In this document: one piece after another, positions 15,261 to 25,642 of the stretch
Layout of the letters: each line of letters starts with the position of its first letter
Numbering within the stretch: the stretch's first letter is position 1
Made by a program: the position numbers and the translations under genes
The notes under the pieces: generated by a model
The model's database searches: none
The model's input: only the letters and a program-made list of their open reading frames with translations
Told to the model about the DNA's origin: nothing
Source: Bacillus pumilus
Lineage (GTDB): Bacteria > Bacillota > Bacilli > Bacillales > Bacillaceae
Assembly (NCBI RefSeq): GCF_038738535.1
Contig: NZ_CP046128.1
Location: forward strand, 1,736,001-1,800,000
Direction of reading: 5' to 3'
DNA length: 64,000 nucleotides

Positions 15261-17081
15261 TTGCAACTTCATGTATTGAACAGTCCGTTTAGTCAGCAGC
15301 AGGCAGAGCTACTCAATCAGCTGCTTCCGACTTTAACAGATCAACAAAAAATTTGGCTTACCGGTTATTTATCAGCACAGGCAGCTCTAGCCGGATCAGA
15401 AACGGCCACTCTGGCCCCTACTCCTTCTGCCGCAGCCCCTGCGCAGCCTGTCAGTAAAGATGTGACCGTACTTTATGGCTCGCAAACAGGCAATTCTGAA
15501 GGATTAGCGAAAAAGACAGCGCAGCATCTCGAGGAGAAAGGTTTTCAAGTGACGCTCTCTTCTATGTCAGATTTTAAACCAAATAATCTGAAAAAAATAC
15601 ACAATTTACTGATGATCGTCAGCACACATGGCGAGGGAGATCCGCCTGATAATGCCCTTTCTTTCCATGAATATGTTCATGGTAGACGTGCGCCAAAGCT
15701 CGATCATTTAAGCTTTTCTGTTCTTTCGCTTGGCGACAGCTCTTACGAATTCTTCTGTCAGACTGGAAAAGAATTTGATGAGCGCCTCAAAGAACTTGGC
15801 GGAACGCGTCTTATAGGCCGAGTGGATTGTGACCTTGATTATGATGAGCCGTTTTCTGAATGGCTTCAAGGGGTGACATCGGCACTTAGCGAAGGTGAAG
15901 CCGCAGCATTCCCGCAAGAATCAGCAGGAGCAACCAACCAAACAGCAGCTTCTGAATACTCAAGAACGAATCCTTTTTATGCGGAAGTTCTTGAAAATAT
16001 CAACCTAAATGGCCGCGGCTCTAACAAAGAAACCCGCCATTTGGAGCTCTCTCTTGAAGGATCAGGACTTGTTTATGAGCCGGGTGACAGTCTTGGTATT
16101 TATCCAACAAATGATCCTGCGCTTGTTGATGAACTGCTCACGACATGCGGATGGAATGCAGAGGAAGCCGTAACCGTGCATAAAAATGGCGACACTCTTC
16201 TTTTGAAAGAAGCACTCACCTCGCACTTTGAGATTACAGTATTAACAAAACCCCTTCTTCAAAAGATGGCGGACTTTACAAAAAGTGAAGCCCTCCATGC
16301 CCTTTTAGAAGAAGGGAATGAAGAAAAGTTAAAAGCGTATATAGCAGGAAGAGATCTAGTAGATGCTGCGCGCGATTTTGGTCCTTTTGAAGGAACAGCC
16401 GCAGATTTCACCGCTATTTTAAGAAAAATCCCTGCACGCCTTTATTCGATTGCAAGCAGCCTGAAAGCCAATGAAGAAGAAGTTCATTTGACAATAGGTG
16501 CTGTGAGATATGATGCACACGGGAGAGAACGCCAAGGTGTCTGCTCCATCTTATGTGCGGAGCGCTTAGAGCCAGGTGATACACTGCCTGTTTATATCCA
16601 GCACAACCAAAACTTTAAGCTTCCTGAAAACCCTGATGCACCGATCATTATGGTGGGACCAGGCACAGGTATCGCTCCTTTCCGTTCGTTTATGCAGGAA
16701 CGAGAAGAAATCGGTGCTAACGGAAAATCATGGTTATTCTTCGGTGATCAGCACTTTGTGACGGATTTCTTATATCAAACTGAATGGCAAAAGTGGTTAA
16801 AAGATGGTGTCTTAACGAAAATGGATGTGGCTTTTTCAAGAGATTCAGAGGAAAAGGTATATGTCCAGCACCAAATGAAGAAACAAAGTAAAGAATTATT
16901 CGAATGGCTGGAGCAAGGTGCCTATGTATATGTCTGCGGAGATGAAAAACATATGGCGCATGATGTTCATGGTACCCTTCTATCGATCATCCAAGAAGAA
17001 GGTGCGATGAGTAAGGAGAAAGCAGAAAGCTATTTAGCCAATTTGCAGCAGCAAAAACGCTATCAGCGTGACGTATATTGA
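15261..17081 (+). CDS. cysJ: Sulfite reductase [NADPH] flavoprotein alpha-component
   Basis: A 606-residue diflavin reductase that passes electrons from NADPH via FAD and FMN to CysI for sulfite reduction to sulfide. An N-terminal flavodoxin domain (VLYGSQTGNSEGLAKK at about residue 70, FMN site) precedes the FAD-binding segment (RLYSIASS) and an NADPH-binding domain (GPGTGIAPFRSF). It ends with the typical C-terminal YQRDVY. The start is TTG at 15261, with GAGGTGG upstream; this gives the N-terminus conserved in B. subtilis CysJ, whereas the ATG at 15231 would add ten unrelated residues. It forms an operon with cysI. Confidence 0.95.
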   Translation: MQLHVLNSPFSQQQAELLNQLLPTLTDQQKIWLTGYLSAQAALAGSETATLAPTPSAAAPAQPVSKDVTVLYGSQTGNSEGLAKKTAQHLEEKGFQVTLSSMSDFKPNNLKKIHNLLMIVSTHGEGDPPDNALSFHEYVHGRRAPKLDHLSFSVLSLGDSSYEFFCQTGKEFDERLKELGGTRLIGRVDCDLDYDEPFSEWLQGVTSALSEGEAAAFPQESAGATNQTAASEYSRTNPFYAEVLENINLNGRGSNKETRHLELSLEGSGLVYEPGDSLGIYPTNDPALVDELLTTCGWNAEEAVTVHKNGDTLLLKEALTSHFEITVLTKPLLQKMADFTKSEALHALLEEGNEEKLKAYIAGRDLVDAARDFGPFEGTAADFTAILRKIPARLYSIASSLKANEEEVHLTIGAVRYDAHGRERQGVCSILCAERLEPGDTLPVYIQHNQNFKLPENPDAPIIMVGPGTGIAPFRSFMQEREEIGANGKSWLFFGDQHFVTDFLYQTEWQKWLKDGVLTKMDVAFSRDSEEKVYVQHQMKKQSKELFEWLEQGAYVYVCGDEKHMAHDVHGTLLSIIQEEGAMSKEKAESYLANLQQQKRYQRDVY

Positions 17082-17117
17082 TGGATTTGATGCTTGAAAG
17101 AAAGGAGTTTTTACGAC

Positions 17118-18836
17118 ATGGTGAAGACAGCATTAACAGCGCCGGATGGACCTCCGAGCGACGTAGAGGAAATCAAAGAAAAAAGTGATTATTTACGGGG
17201 TACGTTAAAAGAAGTGATGCTTGATCCGATTTCAGCGGGAATTCCTGATGATGACAACCGCCTGATGAAGCATCACGGCAGCTATTTACAGGATGATCGA
17301 GACCTCAGAAATGAACGGCAAAAACAAAAGCTTGAGCCAGCCTATCAATTTATGCTGCGCGTACGCCTGCCTGGCGGAATCGCCACATCCAAGCAGTGGC
17401 TAGTGATGGATGAGCTTGCTCACAAATACGGAAACGGTACGTTAAAGCTGACTACTCGTGAAACCTTTCAGCTTCACGGTATTTTAAAATGGAATATGAA
17501 AAAGACCATTCAAGACATCCATTCGACTATGCTTGATACAATTGCTGCTTGCGGCGACGTGAACCGGAATGTGATGTGTACATCAAACCCCTATCAATCA
17601 GAAGTGCACCATGATGTATACGAGCTGGCCAAAAAATTAAGTGATGACCTGCTTCCGCAAACTAGAGCGTATCATGAAATTTGGCTTGATGAGGAAAAGG
17701 TTGCGGCAACGCCTGATACAGAGGTTGAGCCGATGTATGGTCCGCTTTATTTGCCAAGAAAATTCAAAATTGGTGTGGCGGTCCCTCCTGCTAACGATAT
17801 TGATGTCTTTTCGCAGGATTTAGGCTTCATTGCGATCATCGAAAATGAGCAATTGATCGGCTTTAATGTCGCAATTGGCGGTGGAATGGGCATGACGCAT
17901 GGTGATACAGCGACCTATCCTCAGCTTGCAAAAGTGATTGGCTTTTGTACACCGGAACAAGTTGTAGAGATTGCCAAAAAAGTGATTACCATTCAGCGTG
18001 ACTATGGAAACCGTTCGGTGCGAAAAAACGCCCGCTTTAAATATACAGTGGACCGCCTCGGTCTTGAGAATGTAAAAGAAGAGCTGGAACGCCGCCTAGG
18101 ATTTGCCCTTTTAGACGCAAGAGATTATCGCTTTGATCATAACGGAGACCGCTATGGCTGGGTAAAAGGCATCAATGGCAGATGGCATTATACGATGTTT
18201 GTAGAAGGCGGACGCATCACAGATTATGATGATTATCCGCTGATGACGGGCATTCGTGAAATCGCAAAGATTCATACAGGTGACTTCCGCTTAACAGCGA
18301 ATCAAAATTTGATCATTGGAAATGTCACTTCTCATAAAAAGAAACAAATCGAGCAGCTCATTCAGGAGTTCGGTTTATCAGCTGGCCAGCAGCACTCTGC
18401 ACTCCGCCGCAGTTCAATGGCCTGTGTTTCTCTTCCAACATGCGGCTTAGCGATGGCAGAAGCAGAACGCTACCTTCCACGCTTGATTGACCGAATTGAA
18501 GAGATTGTTGAAGAAAATGGCTTAAGTGATAAAGAAATCACGATTCGAATGACTGGATGTCCAAATGGATGTGCCCGCCATGCGCTAGGTGAAATTGGCT
18601 TTATCGGCAAATCACCTGGCAAATACAACATGTATCTTGGCGCTGCGTTTGATGGCAGCAGATTAAGTAAGCTGTACCGTGAAAATGTTGGTGAGGAAGA
18701 CATTTTAAACGAGCTTGGCTCTCTGCTCCCTCGCTATGCAAAAGAACGAGAAGACCAAGAACATTTCGGTGATTTTGTCGTTCGGGCAGGGATTGTCAAA
18801 GAAACAACAGATGGCACGAATTTTCATGTGCAATAG
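17118..18836 (+). CDS. cysI: Sulfite reductase hemoprotein beta-component
   Basis: A 572-residue siroheme and [4Fe-4S] enzyme that reduces sulfite to sulfide by six electrons for cysteine synthesis. The cluster ligands are visible as Cys436 and Cys442 (C-x5-C, in ACVSLPTCG) and Cys481 and Cys485 (C-x3-C, in GCPNGCARH). Both half-domains of the nitrite/sulfite reductase fold are complete. The ATG at 17118 was preferred, behind AAAGGAG, because the protein then starts like B. subtilis CysI; a TTG at 17094 lies upstream. It begins 36 bases after cysJ and ends at a strong terminator. Confidence 0.95.
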   Translation: MVKTALTAPDGPPSDVEEIKEKSDYLRGTLKEVMLDPISAGIPDDDNRLMKHHGSYLQDDRDLRNERQKQKLEPAYQFMLRVRLPGGIATSKQWLVMDELAHKYGNGTLKLTTRETFQLHGILKWNMKKTIQDIHSTMLDTIAACGDVNRNVMCTSNPYQSEVHHDVYELAKKLSDDLLPQTRAYHEIWLDEEKVAATPDTEVEPMYGPLYLPRKFKIGVAVPPANDIDVFSQDLGFIAIIENEQLIGFNVAIGGGMGMTHGDTATYPQLAKVIGFCTPEQVVEIAKKVITIQRDYGNRSVRKNARFKYTVDRLGLENVKEELERRLGFALLDARDYRFDHNGDRYGWVKGINGRWHYTMFVEGGRITDYDDYPLMTGIREIAKIHTGDFRLTANQNLIIGNVTSHKKKQIEQLIQEFGLSAGQQHSALRRSSMACVSLPTCGLAMAEAERYLPRLIDRIEEIVEENGLSDKEITIRMTGCPNGCARHALGEIGFIGKSPGKYNMYLGAAFDGSRLSKLYRENVGEEDILNELGSLLPRYAKEREDQEHFGDFVVRAGIVKETTDGTNFHVQ

Positions 18837-18868
18837 AAAAAGACAGGACACTCTCCTGTCTTTTTCTA
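18837..18868. terminator. Bidirectional terminator
   Basis: A perfect 12-base stem (AAAAAGACAGGA and its complement) with a 5-base loop lies between the convergent cysI and acyl-CoA synthetase genes. Confidence 0.92.
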
Positions 18869-20800
18869 TGGATTCTGTTTCCGTTTCAAGTATTCGCAAA
18901 TGCTTTTGTACACATGAGGGTTTTCTAAAGAAGAAAGATCTTGTGAGGGCTGCTGTTCATAGGCTCCTTTTAATAAACGCCGGACGATTTTTCCGTTTCT
19001 TGTTTTCGGTAAAGTTGAAATGAGATGAATTTCCTTTGGCATGAGAGCTTTTCCCGCGTGTGAACCAACATGAGTTTTGAGCTCTCGAATCAGTTTTGCT
19101 TCGTCACAAGATTGTGAGCTAGTCACGATGAAGCACACGAGTGCCTCCCCTTTCACCTCATCCTTTACCCCAATTACAGCTGCCTCGTGTACGGCTGGAT
19201 GTCCGACAAGAATGGATTCAATTTCTGCTGGACCGACACGTTTTCCTGCTGAATTAATGACATCATCCGATCTGCCCGTGATATGGAATGTGCCATCCGC
19301 TGATTGCATCACCCAATCCCCATGTGTCCACACCCCATCAAATCGTCTGAAATACGTGTCTTCATATCGCCCCGGATCTTTCCAAAAACCACATGTCATA
19401 CCGACCCATGGCTTTTTCAAAACAAGTTCTCCTACTTCATTTATGACGCTCTGACCTGCTTCATTATACACATCTGCCGCCATTCCTAAGATCGCCGCAT
19501 TAAAAAGAACTGGCTTAATTGGGCGAAGCAGCGTACTTCCTACAATTCCACCAGAGACCTCTGTTCCCCCTGAATAATTTAGGATCGGAATGTGCTTTTG
19601 ACCGATTTTGTCAAAAAGCCATTGCCATGGTGCTTCATTCCACGGCTCACCTGTAGAAATGATGGCTTTGACATGCGGCAGCTGAATACCTGAAAGGTTT
19701 TGCTGCATCGCAGACCGAACAAAAGTAGGTGAAAGTCCAAAATGGGTGACTTTTTGCTCGTGGATGAATGACCAGAGGTGCTGTTCATCTGGATAATCGG
19801 GTGCACCGTCATATAAAACGATTGCAGCTCCATTGATCAAGCCGCCAAAGACGAGAAATGGCCCCATCATCCAGCCCATGTCTGTGAGCCAAAACAAACG
19901 GTCTCCTTTTGCAACGTCCATACAAAGACCGGCGTCAAAAGCAGCTTTTACAGGGAAGCCTGCGTGTGTATGGACAGCTCCTTTTGGCGTACCAGTTGTT
20001 CCAGAAGTGTATAAGATCATGAGAGGCTCTTCATTTGTGAGATAGGCCGTTTCACTTATCGGATCTTCTTTTAACAAATCGTTTAGCCTGATATCTCCTT
20101 CATATTCAGTATGAGAGGGAGTGTGTACAATGACGTTTTTGACAGTGTCTGTTTTGTGAATCGCATCTGCCGCACATTCCCGCATATTGATCGTCTTCCC
20201 GCGTCGCGTCATGTCGGAGCCTGTGACGACAATGGTTGCACCTGCCGCACGAATACGCACTGCAAGAGGCTCGCTTCCATATCCGGAGAAGACGGGGCTA
20301 AAGATGACACCAATTTTTGCAAAGGCTAGCATGACAGCGACCGTTTCAGGAAGCATCGGCATATAAATGACCGCCACATCTCCTTTTTGAAGCCCATTCT
20401 TCAAAAAACCAGCAGCGAGGCGATTAACCTTTTCCTGAAGGTCGAGATACGTCCATCTTTTCTCAGCCCCAACTTCATTTCTCCAAATCACGGCTGGCTG
20501 ATGCTGTGTCTCTTCGTTCTCTGCCCATTTGTCCACGGCCGTTTCGGTCACGTTTAGTTGACCGCCTTTATACCACTTCGGCCACATGAATGAATCTTGC
20601 CCTAATGCGGCTTCATATGGCACCTTCCACTTGATGCCGACCGCCTTTTCAGCTTCTCTCCAAAACCAATCGGTCCGCTCAATACTAGCTTCGTAGAATG
20701 CTTCATAAGTAGAGAAACCAAGTGAGTGCATCCATTTGTAAAGACGTGTATGTTTGACCTTCTGCTCTTCCGGTACCCATGCTGGTTTCAGGTTCATCAT
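18866..20800 (-). CDS. AMP-forming acyl-CoA synthetase (acetyl/acetoacetyl-CoA synthetase-like)
   Basis: A 644-residue ANL-superfamily enzyme that activates a short carboxylic acid via an acyl-AMP. The P-loop motif LYTSGTTGTPKG, the SGGTEVSGG aromatic/TE motif, the THGDWV hinge region and the C-terminal catalytic lysine in TRNGKIVRR are present. Length and N-terminus (WVPEEQKVKHTRLYKWM) fit acetate- or acetoacetate-CoA ligases rather than long-chain synthetases. It is the last gene of the leucine-type degradation operon, 13 bases after yngE. HMG-CoA lyase in the same operon makes acetoacetate, so acetoacetate activation is a reasonable inference. Confidence 0.85.
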   Translation of the reverse strand: MMNLKPAWVPEEQKVKHTRLYKWMHSLGFSTYEAFYEASIERTDWFWREAEKAVGIKWKVPYEAALGQDSFMWPKWYKGGQLNVTETAVDKWAENEETQHQPAVIWRNEVGAEKRWTYLDLQEKVNRLAAGFLKNGLQKGDVAVIYMPMLPETVAVMLAFAKIGVIFSPVFSGYGSEPLAVRIRAAGATIVVTGSDMTRRGKTINMRECAADAIHKTDTVKNVIVHTPSHTEYEGDIRLNDLLKEDPISETAYLTNEEPLMILYTSGTTGTPKGAVHTHAGFPVKAAFDAGLCMDVAKGDRLFWLTDMGWMMGPFLVFGGLINGAAIVLYDGAPDYPDEQHLWSFIHEQKVTHFGLSPTFVRSAMQQNLSGIQLPHVKAIISTGEPWNEAPWQWLFDKIGQKHIPILNYSGGTEVSGGIVGSTLLRPIKPVLFNAAILGMAADVYNEAGQSVINEVGELVLKKPWVGMTCGFWKDPGRYEDTYFRRFDGVWTHGDWVMQSADGTFHITGRSDDVINSAGKRVGPAEIESILVGHPAVHEAAVIGVKDEVKGEALVCFIVTSSQSCDEAKLIRELKTHVGSHAGKALMPKEIHLISTLPKTRNGKIVRRLLKGAYEQQPSQDLSSLENPHVYKSICEYLKRKQNP

Positions 20801-20813
20801 AAGGATGCCCCCT

Positions 20814-22337
20814 TTAGACCGGATAGACCGGATGTTTTCGTCTTGTAAATGTCATCTCTTTTGAGGAATAGGCTTGTAATCGATGACAAAGCTCAGCTCG
20901 CAGGTGGTCAAACGGGATGACGCCATCGACAATCATTTCAGAGGCAAGCTCATATATATTCATATCTTCCTGATATTCCTTACGTTTCTCTTGTATAAAT
21001 GCAGCTCTCTCTTCGGCAGGCAGCTCGGCAATTTTATTCGCATAGACAGCATTCACAGCCGCTTCTGGCCCCATGACAGCAATTTGCGCCGATGGAAGAG
21101 CAAGACAGCAGTCTGGTTCAAACGCTGGCCCTGCCATTGCATATAACCCTGCACCGTATGCTTTACGCACAATGACCGATATTTTCGGAACAGTGGCCTC
21201 TGACATAGCGGAGATCATTTTCGCCCCGTGTCTAATAATGCCGGCTTGTTCCACTTTTGTTCCAATCATAAATCCCGGTATATCCGCAAGAAAAAGGAGC
21301 GGGATATGAAAGGCGTCACATAGCTGAATAAACTTGGCGGCTTTGTCAGCTGAGTCATGGAATAACACCCCGCCTTTCACCCTAGGCTGGTTGGCAATAA
21401 GACCAACAGGCTGACCATTCATGCGGCCAAAGCCTGTAATCAGCTCCGCGGCAAACAGTTTTTTGATTTCAAAAAATGACCCTTCATCAATGAGTAAATC
21501 AATGAGCTGATACATATCAAAAGGGGTATTCTGCCCCTTAGGGATAAGGTCTTGGATGGTCATCTCAGATGGCTGAGGTGCTTTGGCGGCTGCCCGTTTT
21601 GGTTTCTCTGTATAGTTGGCAGGCATGTAGGTTAAATAGTCGCGGGCGATTTGAATGGCTTCTTCCTCTGTTTTGGCTAAAATATCACCACATCCTGATA
21701 TGCTGCAATGCATGTTTGCCCCGCCCATTTCTTCTAGTGATACTTTTTCTCCAATCACCATTTCGGCCATTCTCGGAGAGCCTAAATACATCGAGGCATT
21801 CCCTTCGACCATAACGACGATGTCACAAAAAGCAGGAATGTAAGCACCTCCTGCCGCAGAAGGACCAAATAGTAAACAAATTTGCGGGATACGTCCAGAC
21901 AGCTTCACCTGGTTATAAAAAATGCGCCCCGCGCCCCTTCTGCCTGGAAACATGGCAATTTGATCGGTGATTCTTGCACCCGCAGAATCGACTAAATACA
22001 GCATCGGGCAGTTGAGCTTTTCCGCTGTTTCTTGGATTCTAATGATTTTTTCTACCGTTTTGACGCCCCATGATCCAGCTTTGACGGTAGAGTCATTCGC
22101 CATGACGCAAACCGTTTGCCCATTCATCCGCCCCGTCCCTGTGACAACCCCATCTGCTGGTAAATGTTGATCTTTACACTCGGCAAACATGGCATCCTCA
22201 ATGAAAGAATCCTCATCTAATAACAACTGGAGCCGGTCACGGACGAACAATTTTCCTTTTTCTTTGTTTTTTTGATGGTATCGTTCGGCTCCTCCTTTTA
22301 CAATCCGCTGTTTTTTCACTTCATATTCTTCGATCAT
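20814..22337 (-). CDS. yngE: Acyl-CoA carboxylase carboxyltransferase (methylcrotonyl-CoA carboxylase beta-like)
   Basis: A 507-residue biotin-dependent carboxyltransferase with two crotonase-fold halves, including GSWGVKTVEKIIR and the glycine-rich FGPSAAGGAYIPAF. It transfers CO2 from carboxybiotin to an acyl-CoA. With the biotin carboxylase and carrier encoded in the same operon it would form methylcrotonyl-CoA carboxylase of leucine breakdown; propionyl-CoA is an alternative substrate. The ATG at 22337 has AAAGGGG at proper spacing, better than the ATG at 22343. It corresponds to B. subtilis YngE. Confidence 0.9.
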   Translation of the reverse strand: MIEEYEVKKQRIVKGGAERYHQKNKEKGKLFVRDRLQLLLDEDSFIEDAMFAECKDQHLPADGVVTGTGRMNGQTVCVMANDSTVKAGSWGVKTVEKIIRIQETAEKLNCPMLYLVDSAGARITDQIAMFPGRRGAGRIFYNQVKLSGRIPQICLLFGPSAAGGAYIPAFCDIVVMVEGNASMYLGSPRMAEMVIGEKVSLEEMGGANMHCSISGCGDILAKTEEEAIQIARDYLTYMPANYTEKPKRAAAKAPQPSEMTIQDLIPKGQNTPFDMYQLIDLLIDEGSFFEIKKLFAAELITGFGRMNGQPVGLIANQPRVKGGVLFHDSADKAAKFIQLCDAFHIPLLFLADIPGFMIGTKVEQAGIIRHGAKMISAMSEATVPKISVIVRKAYGAGLYAMAGPAFEPDCCLALPSAQIAVMGPEAAVNAVYANKIAELPAEERAAFIQEKRKEYQEDMNIYELASEMIVDGVIPFDHLRAELCHRLQAYSSKEMTFTRRKHPVYPV

Positions 22338-22355
22338 GCCCATTCCCCTTTCTTG

Positions 22356-23138
22356 CTAGTTGCCTCTGTAATGAGGCGTTCGTTTTTCTTGGAAAGCTTG
22401 AAGTCCCTCCATTCGATCTTCTGTATCAATGAGCCGTACATAGGCTTCGTATTCCTTCATCAGACCTGTACGTAAATCATGATCAAGGCTCATTTGAATC
22501 GCTTGTTTCGCTTCTTTTAAAGCAATTGGGCCGTTTTTGGCGATTTGTTTTGCGAGAGAAATGGCGTCATCCATAAGAGAATCTGCTAAAGAGAGGTGCT
22601 CAATCAACCCGATTTGAATGGCTTCTTCAGCTTGTAATGAACCACCTGTGAAAATCAGTTCTTTTGCTTTACCGAGTCCAATCAGGCGCGGAAGCCGCTG
22701 GGTTCCTCCGGCTCCTGGTATGATGGCTAGTCCAGTTTCTGGCAGGCCGAGTCTTGCTCCGGCTCGTGCGATGCGAAGATCACAAGCCAGTGCGAGCTCA
22801 AGGCCTCCGCCGAGTGCGTGTCCATTCATCACGGCAATGACAGGCACAGGAAGGGAGTCAATTTCTGTAAAGGTTTGCTGAATCGACAGAACCGCCGCTT
22901 TTGCTTCTTCTTCTGTCATCAATCGTCGCTCTTTTAAATCAGCTCCTGCGCAAAAGACGTTAGAACCAGCTCCTGTAATGAGCAGACAGCGGATGCTTTC
23001 ATCGTGTTTGATTTCTTGAATGATTTGATTGATCTCCTCAAGAATCGCAGCGGATAGGGAATTCGCTTGTTTCGGCCTGTTTAAGGTCATGATCCCAATC
23101 CGTTCATCTTGTATCATAAAATTAACCAATGATGTCAT
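22356..23138 (-). CDS. yngF: Enoyl-CoA hydratase / methylglutaconyl-CoA hydratase
   Basis: A 260-residue crotonase-family protein. The oxyanion-hole segments GSNVFCAGADLKER and GHALGGGLELALACDLRIA are intact, as is the catalytic Glu region GLPETGLAIIPGAGGTQRLPR. In this operon the expected reaction is hydration of 3-methylglutaconyl-CoA to HMG-CoA. The ATG at 23138 was chosen because AAGGATG lies upstream; the longer frame would overlap yngG. It corresponds to B. subtilis YngF. Confidence 0.9.
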   Translation of the reverse strand: MTSLVNFMIQDERIGIMTLNRPKQANSLSAAILEEINQIIQEIKHDESIRCLLITGAGSNVFCAGADLKERRLMTEEEAKAAVLSIQQTFTEIDSLPVPVIAVMNGHALGGGLELALACDLRIARAGARLGLPETGLAIIPGAGGTQRLPRLIGLGKAKELIFTGGSLQAEEAIQIGLIEHLSLADSLMDDAISLAKQIAKNGPIALKEAKQAIQMSLDHDLRTGLMKEYEAYVRLIDTEDRMEGLQAFQEKRTPHYRGN

Positions 23139-23152
23139 GTCACATTCATCCT

Positions 23153-24061
23153 TTATGAAGTAGTATGAGAGTGAAAAGCACGTAAACAATGACTAGGCAG
23201 GGTTCGATCTACTTTTGTTTCGATCCATTCTGCCGCTTTTATCAATGCAGGAAAATCGATATTGGTTTCGGTTCCTAGTTTTTGAAGCATATGCACTACA
23301 TCTTCTGTCGCGACATTTCCGCTAGAGCCAGGTGCATATGGGCAGCCGCCAAGCCCGCCGCTAGAGGAGTCAAATGTTGTGATTCCCGCTTTTAATGCCG
23401 TATAAATATTGGCAAGACCCATCCCCTTCGTATCGTGAAAATGTAGAGCGATTTTATCAGCAGGAAAACGTTCAAGTAAAATGTCTAATCGCCTTTCTAC
23501 TTGAAGCGGATGGGCTTCTCCAATGGTGTCGCCGAGTGATATTTCATCAATGCCATAAGAGAGCAGAATATCCGTTAACCGCAGAACTTGATCCATTGGC
23601 ACTTGATGTTCATAAGGGCAGCCAAACACGGTAGAAATATATGCGCGTGTGATCTTTCCTGCTGCTTTTAAATCAGCTGTCATTTGTTTGATGACAGGAA
23701 GTGTTTCGTGGATGGATTGATTCATATTTTTTTTGTTATGTGTTTCACTCGAAGAGATAAACATAGCGCCTGCGTCAAGATTTGCTTCAAAAAAGTGAGC
23801 CAAGCCTTTTTCATTAGGAATGAGTGCTGCATAGGTGATGTTGTCATTTTTGTGTAAGGATTGAGCTAACTCTTTGGCGTCTTTTAAGGCTGGGACCCAT
23901 TTAGGATGAACAAATGAGGTGACTTCAATATAAGGGAGCCGGGCTGCTGTGAGCAGTTCAATCCACCTTTGCTTCTCGCTTGTGTCCAGCCAAGTGGATT
24001 CATTTTGCAGTCCGTCCCGCGGGCCGACCTCTCTGATAAGTACACGCTTTGGTAATGCCAT
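23153..24061 (-). CDS. yngG: Hydroxymethylglutaryl-CoA lyase
   Basis: A 302-residue TIM-barrel enzyme of the HMGL-like family that splits HMG-CoA into acetyl-CoA and acetoacetate. The N-terminal REVGPRDGLQNE motif, metal-binding HFHDTKGMGLAN and the signature GGLGGCPYAPGSSGN with the active-site cysteine are present. A ribosome binding site, GGAGGG, precedes the ATG at 24061. It lies 11 bases after the biotin carrier gene and 14 before yngF. It corresponds to B. subtilis YngG. Confidence 0.94.
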   Translation of the reverse strand: MALPKRVLIREVGPRDGLQNESTWLDTSEKQRWIELLTAARLPYIEVTSFVHPKWVPALKDAKELAQSLHKNDNITYAALIPNEKGLAHFFEANLDAGAMFISSSETHNKKNMNQSIHETLPVIKQMTADLKAAGKITRAYISTVFGCPYEHQVPMDQVLRLTDILLSYGIDEISLGDTIGEAHPLQVERRLDILLERFPADKIALHFHDTKGMGLANIYTALKAGITTFDSSSGGLGGCPYAPGSSGNVATEDVVHMLQKLGTETNIDFPALIKAAEWIETKVDRTLPSHCLRAFHSHTTS

Positions 24062-24072
24062 CTCGCTCCCTC

Positions 24073-24288
24073 CTATTCTGTCAGCTCTAGAAGGACCTCT
24101 CCTTCATCGACAAATTCCCCCTCTGCCTTATACACTTTGCTGATGACACCAGCCTCTTCTGCAACAATTGGAATCTCCATTTTCATTGATTCCAAGATAG
24201 CGACCTCCTGCCCTTTTTGCACTTCATCGCCTTGTTTCACAAGAAGCTTCCATAAGTTTCCGGCCATTTGTATCGTGACCATTTTCAT
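24073..24288 (-). CDS. yngHB: Biotin carboxyl carrier protein
   Basis: A 71-residue biotinyl/lipoyl domain protein. The biotin attachment lysine is Lys36 in the canonical ESMKMEIP. It carries carboxybiotin between the biotin carboxylase (yngH) and the carboxyltransferase (yngE). Its start overlaps the yngH stop by four bases, so translation is probably coupled. In many organisms this domain is fused to the carboxylase; here, as in B. subtilis, it is a separate tiny gene. Confidence 0.94.
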   Translation of the reverse strand: MKMVTIQMAGNLWKLLVKQGDEVQKGQEVAILESMKMEIPIVAEEAGVISKVYKAEGEFVDEGEVLLELTE

Positions 24289-25634
24289 GAACGGTTCCCC
24301 TCCCTTTTTTTCATGAGAAAATCGGTTGTGATGCTGCCATGTAAGAAAGCAGAAGATCCAGCCATTTCCCTTAAAAGCGGTAAGTTGGTTTTGATCCCTT
24401 CTATTTCATATGCTTGTAACGCCTTTTTTAATCGTTCTATTGCAAGTTTTCGTGTATCACCGTAAACAATCATCTTCGCAATCATTGGATCGTAATATGG
24501 GGTAATGACGCTCCCGCTTGTCACACTTGATTCATGGCGTATATAGGGAGCTTCTGGCATAAATAGCCGAGTGATTGTTCCTGGTGACGGATAAAAGGTA
24601 ACGGGGTCCTCCGCATAGATTCTGACCTCGATGGCATGCCCAATTTGATGAATATCCTCCTGAATGAAGGAAAGCGGCTCTGATGCAGCGATTTTCAGCT
24701 GCTCCTCGACAAGATCAATACCTGTAATTTCTTCTGTGACAGGGTGCTCTACTTGTAATCTCGTGTTCATCTCTAGAAAATAAAACTGTTGGTTTTGATC
24801 GACTAAACATTCAATCGTCCCTGCGTTTTCATAGCCAATGGCTTTGGCTGCTTTGACGGCCATTTGTCCCATCTGTTGTCTCACTGATTCATCGAGACAG
24901 GCGGCAGGTGCTTCTTCGATGATTTTCTGGTGTCTTCTTTGGAGTGAACAGTCGCGCTCAAATAAGTGAACCCCATGGCCGAAGGAATCAAAAAGGACTT
25001 GAATTTCAATGTGCCGCGCGTCTTCAATGACCTTTTCCATATAAAGCGTCCCGTCGTTGAAAAAACTTTGCGCTCTTTTTTGATTTCCTTCAAAAGCTTT
25101 ATGCAGCTCCTCGTCATTTCGCACAAGCTGCATGCCAATTCCCCCGCCTCCGCTTGATGCCTTGAGCATGATCGGATAACCGAGTGACTGGGCTTTACTG
25201 ACTCCTTCTTCTGCGTCATGGAGCGGGGCTGAAACGCCTGGTACAATGGGAATCCCCGCATGGTCCATCGTTTTTCTCGCTTCAATTTTATTCCCCATTC
25301 GCTGAATGACCTGTGCGGATGGTCCAATAAAAATAATTCCTTCGCTGCGGCAGCGTTCAGCAAAGGCCGCATTTTCTGATAAGAGGCCATATCCAGGATG
25401 GATGGCATCTGTATTTGTCTGCTTGGCAACCTCGATGATCACTTCCATGTTTAAATAGCTTTCAGATACTTTCGCTCCTCCAATCAGATAGGCGCTGTCT
25501 GCTTCTTGCACATGAAGCGCATGCTCATCTGCCTCTGAATAAACAACCACGGTGTTGATCCCGAGCCTTTTACAAGTCCGAATAATTCTACGAGCAATTT
25601 CGCCTCGATTTGCGATCAGTACTTTTTTGAACAT
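24285..25634 (-). CDS. yngH: Biotin carboxylase subunit of acyl-CoA carboxylase
   Basis: A 449-residue ATP-grasp enzyme that carboxylates the biotin of the YngHB carrier using bicarbonate and ATP. The N-terminal FKKVLIANRGEIARRI, the ATP-binding loop KASSGGGGIGMQ and the active site EMNTRLQVEHPVTEEITGID are intact. The ATG at 25634 was chosen because the family always starts with this segment and AAAGGAG precedes it; an upstream start at 25646 would overlap yngI by four bases. It belongs to the leucine-type degradation operon. Confidence 0.93.
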   Translation of the reverse strand: MFKKVLIANRGEIARRIIRTCKRLGINTVVVYSEADEHALHVQEADSAYLIGGAKVSESYLNMEVIIEVAKQTNTDAIHPGYGLLSENAAFAERCRSEGIIFIGPSAQVIQRMGNKIEARKTMDHAGIPIVPGVSAPLHDAEEGVSKAQSLGYPIMLKASSGGGGIGMQLVRNDEELHKAFEGNQKRAQSFFNDGTLYMEKVIEDARHIEIQVLFDSFGHGVHLFERDCSLQRRHQKIIEEAPAACLDESVRQQMGQMAVKAAKAIGYENAGTIECLVDQNQQFYFLEMNTRLQVEHPVTEEITGIDLVEEQLKIAASEPLSFIQEDIHQIGHAIEVRIYAEDPVTFYPSPGTITRLFMPEAPYIRHESSVTSGSVITPYYDPMIAKMIVYGDTRKLAIERLKKALQAYEIEGIKTNLPLLREMAGSSAFLHGSITTDFLMKKREGNRS

Positions 25635-25642
25635 CGCTGCCC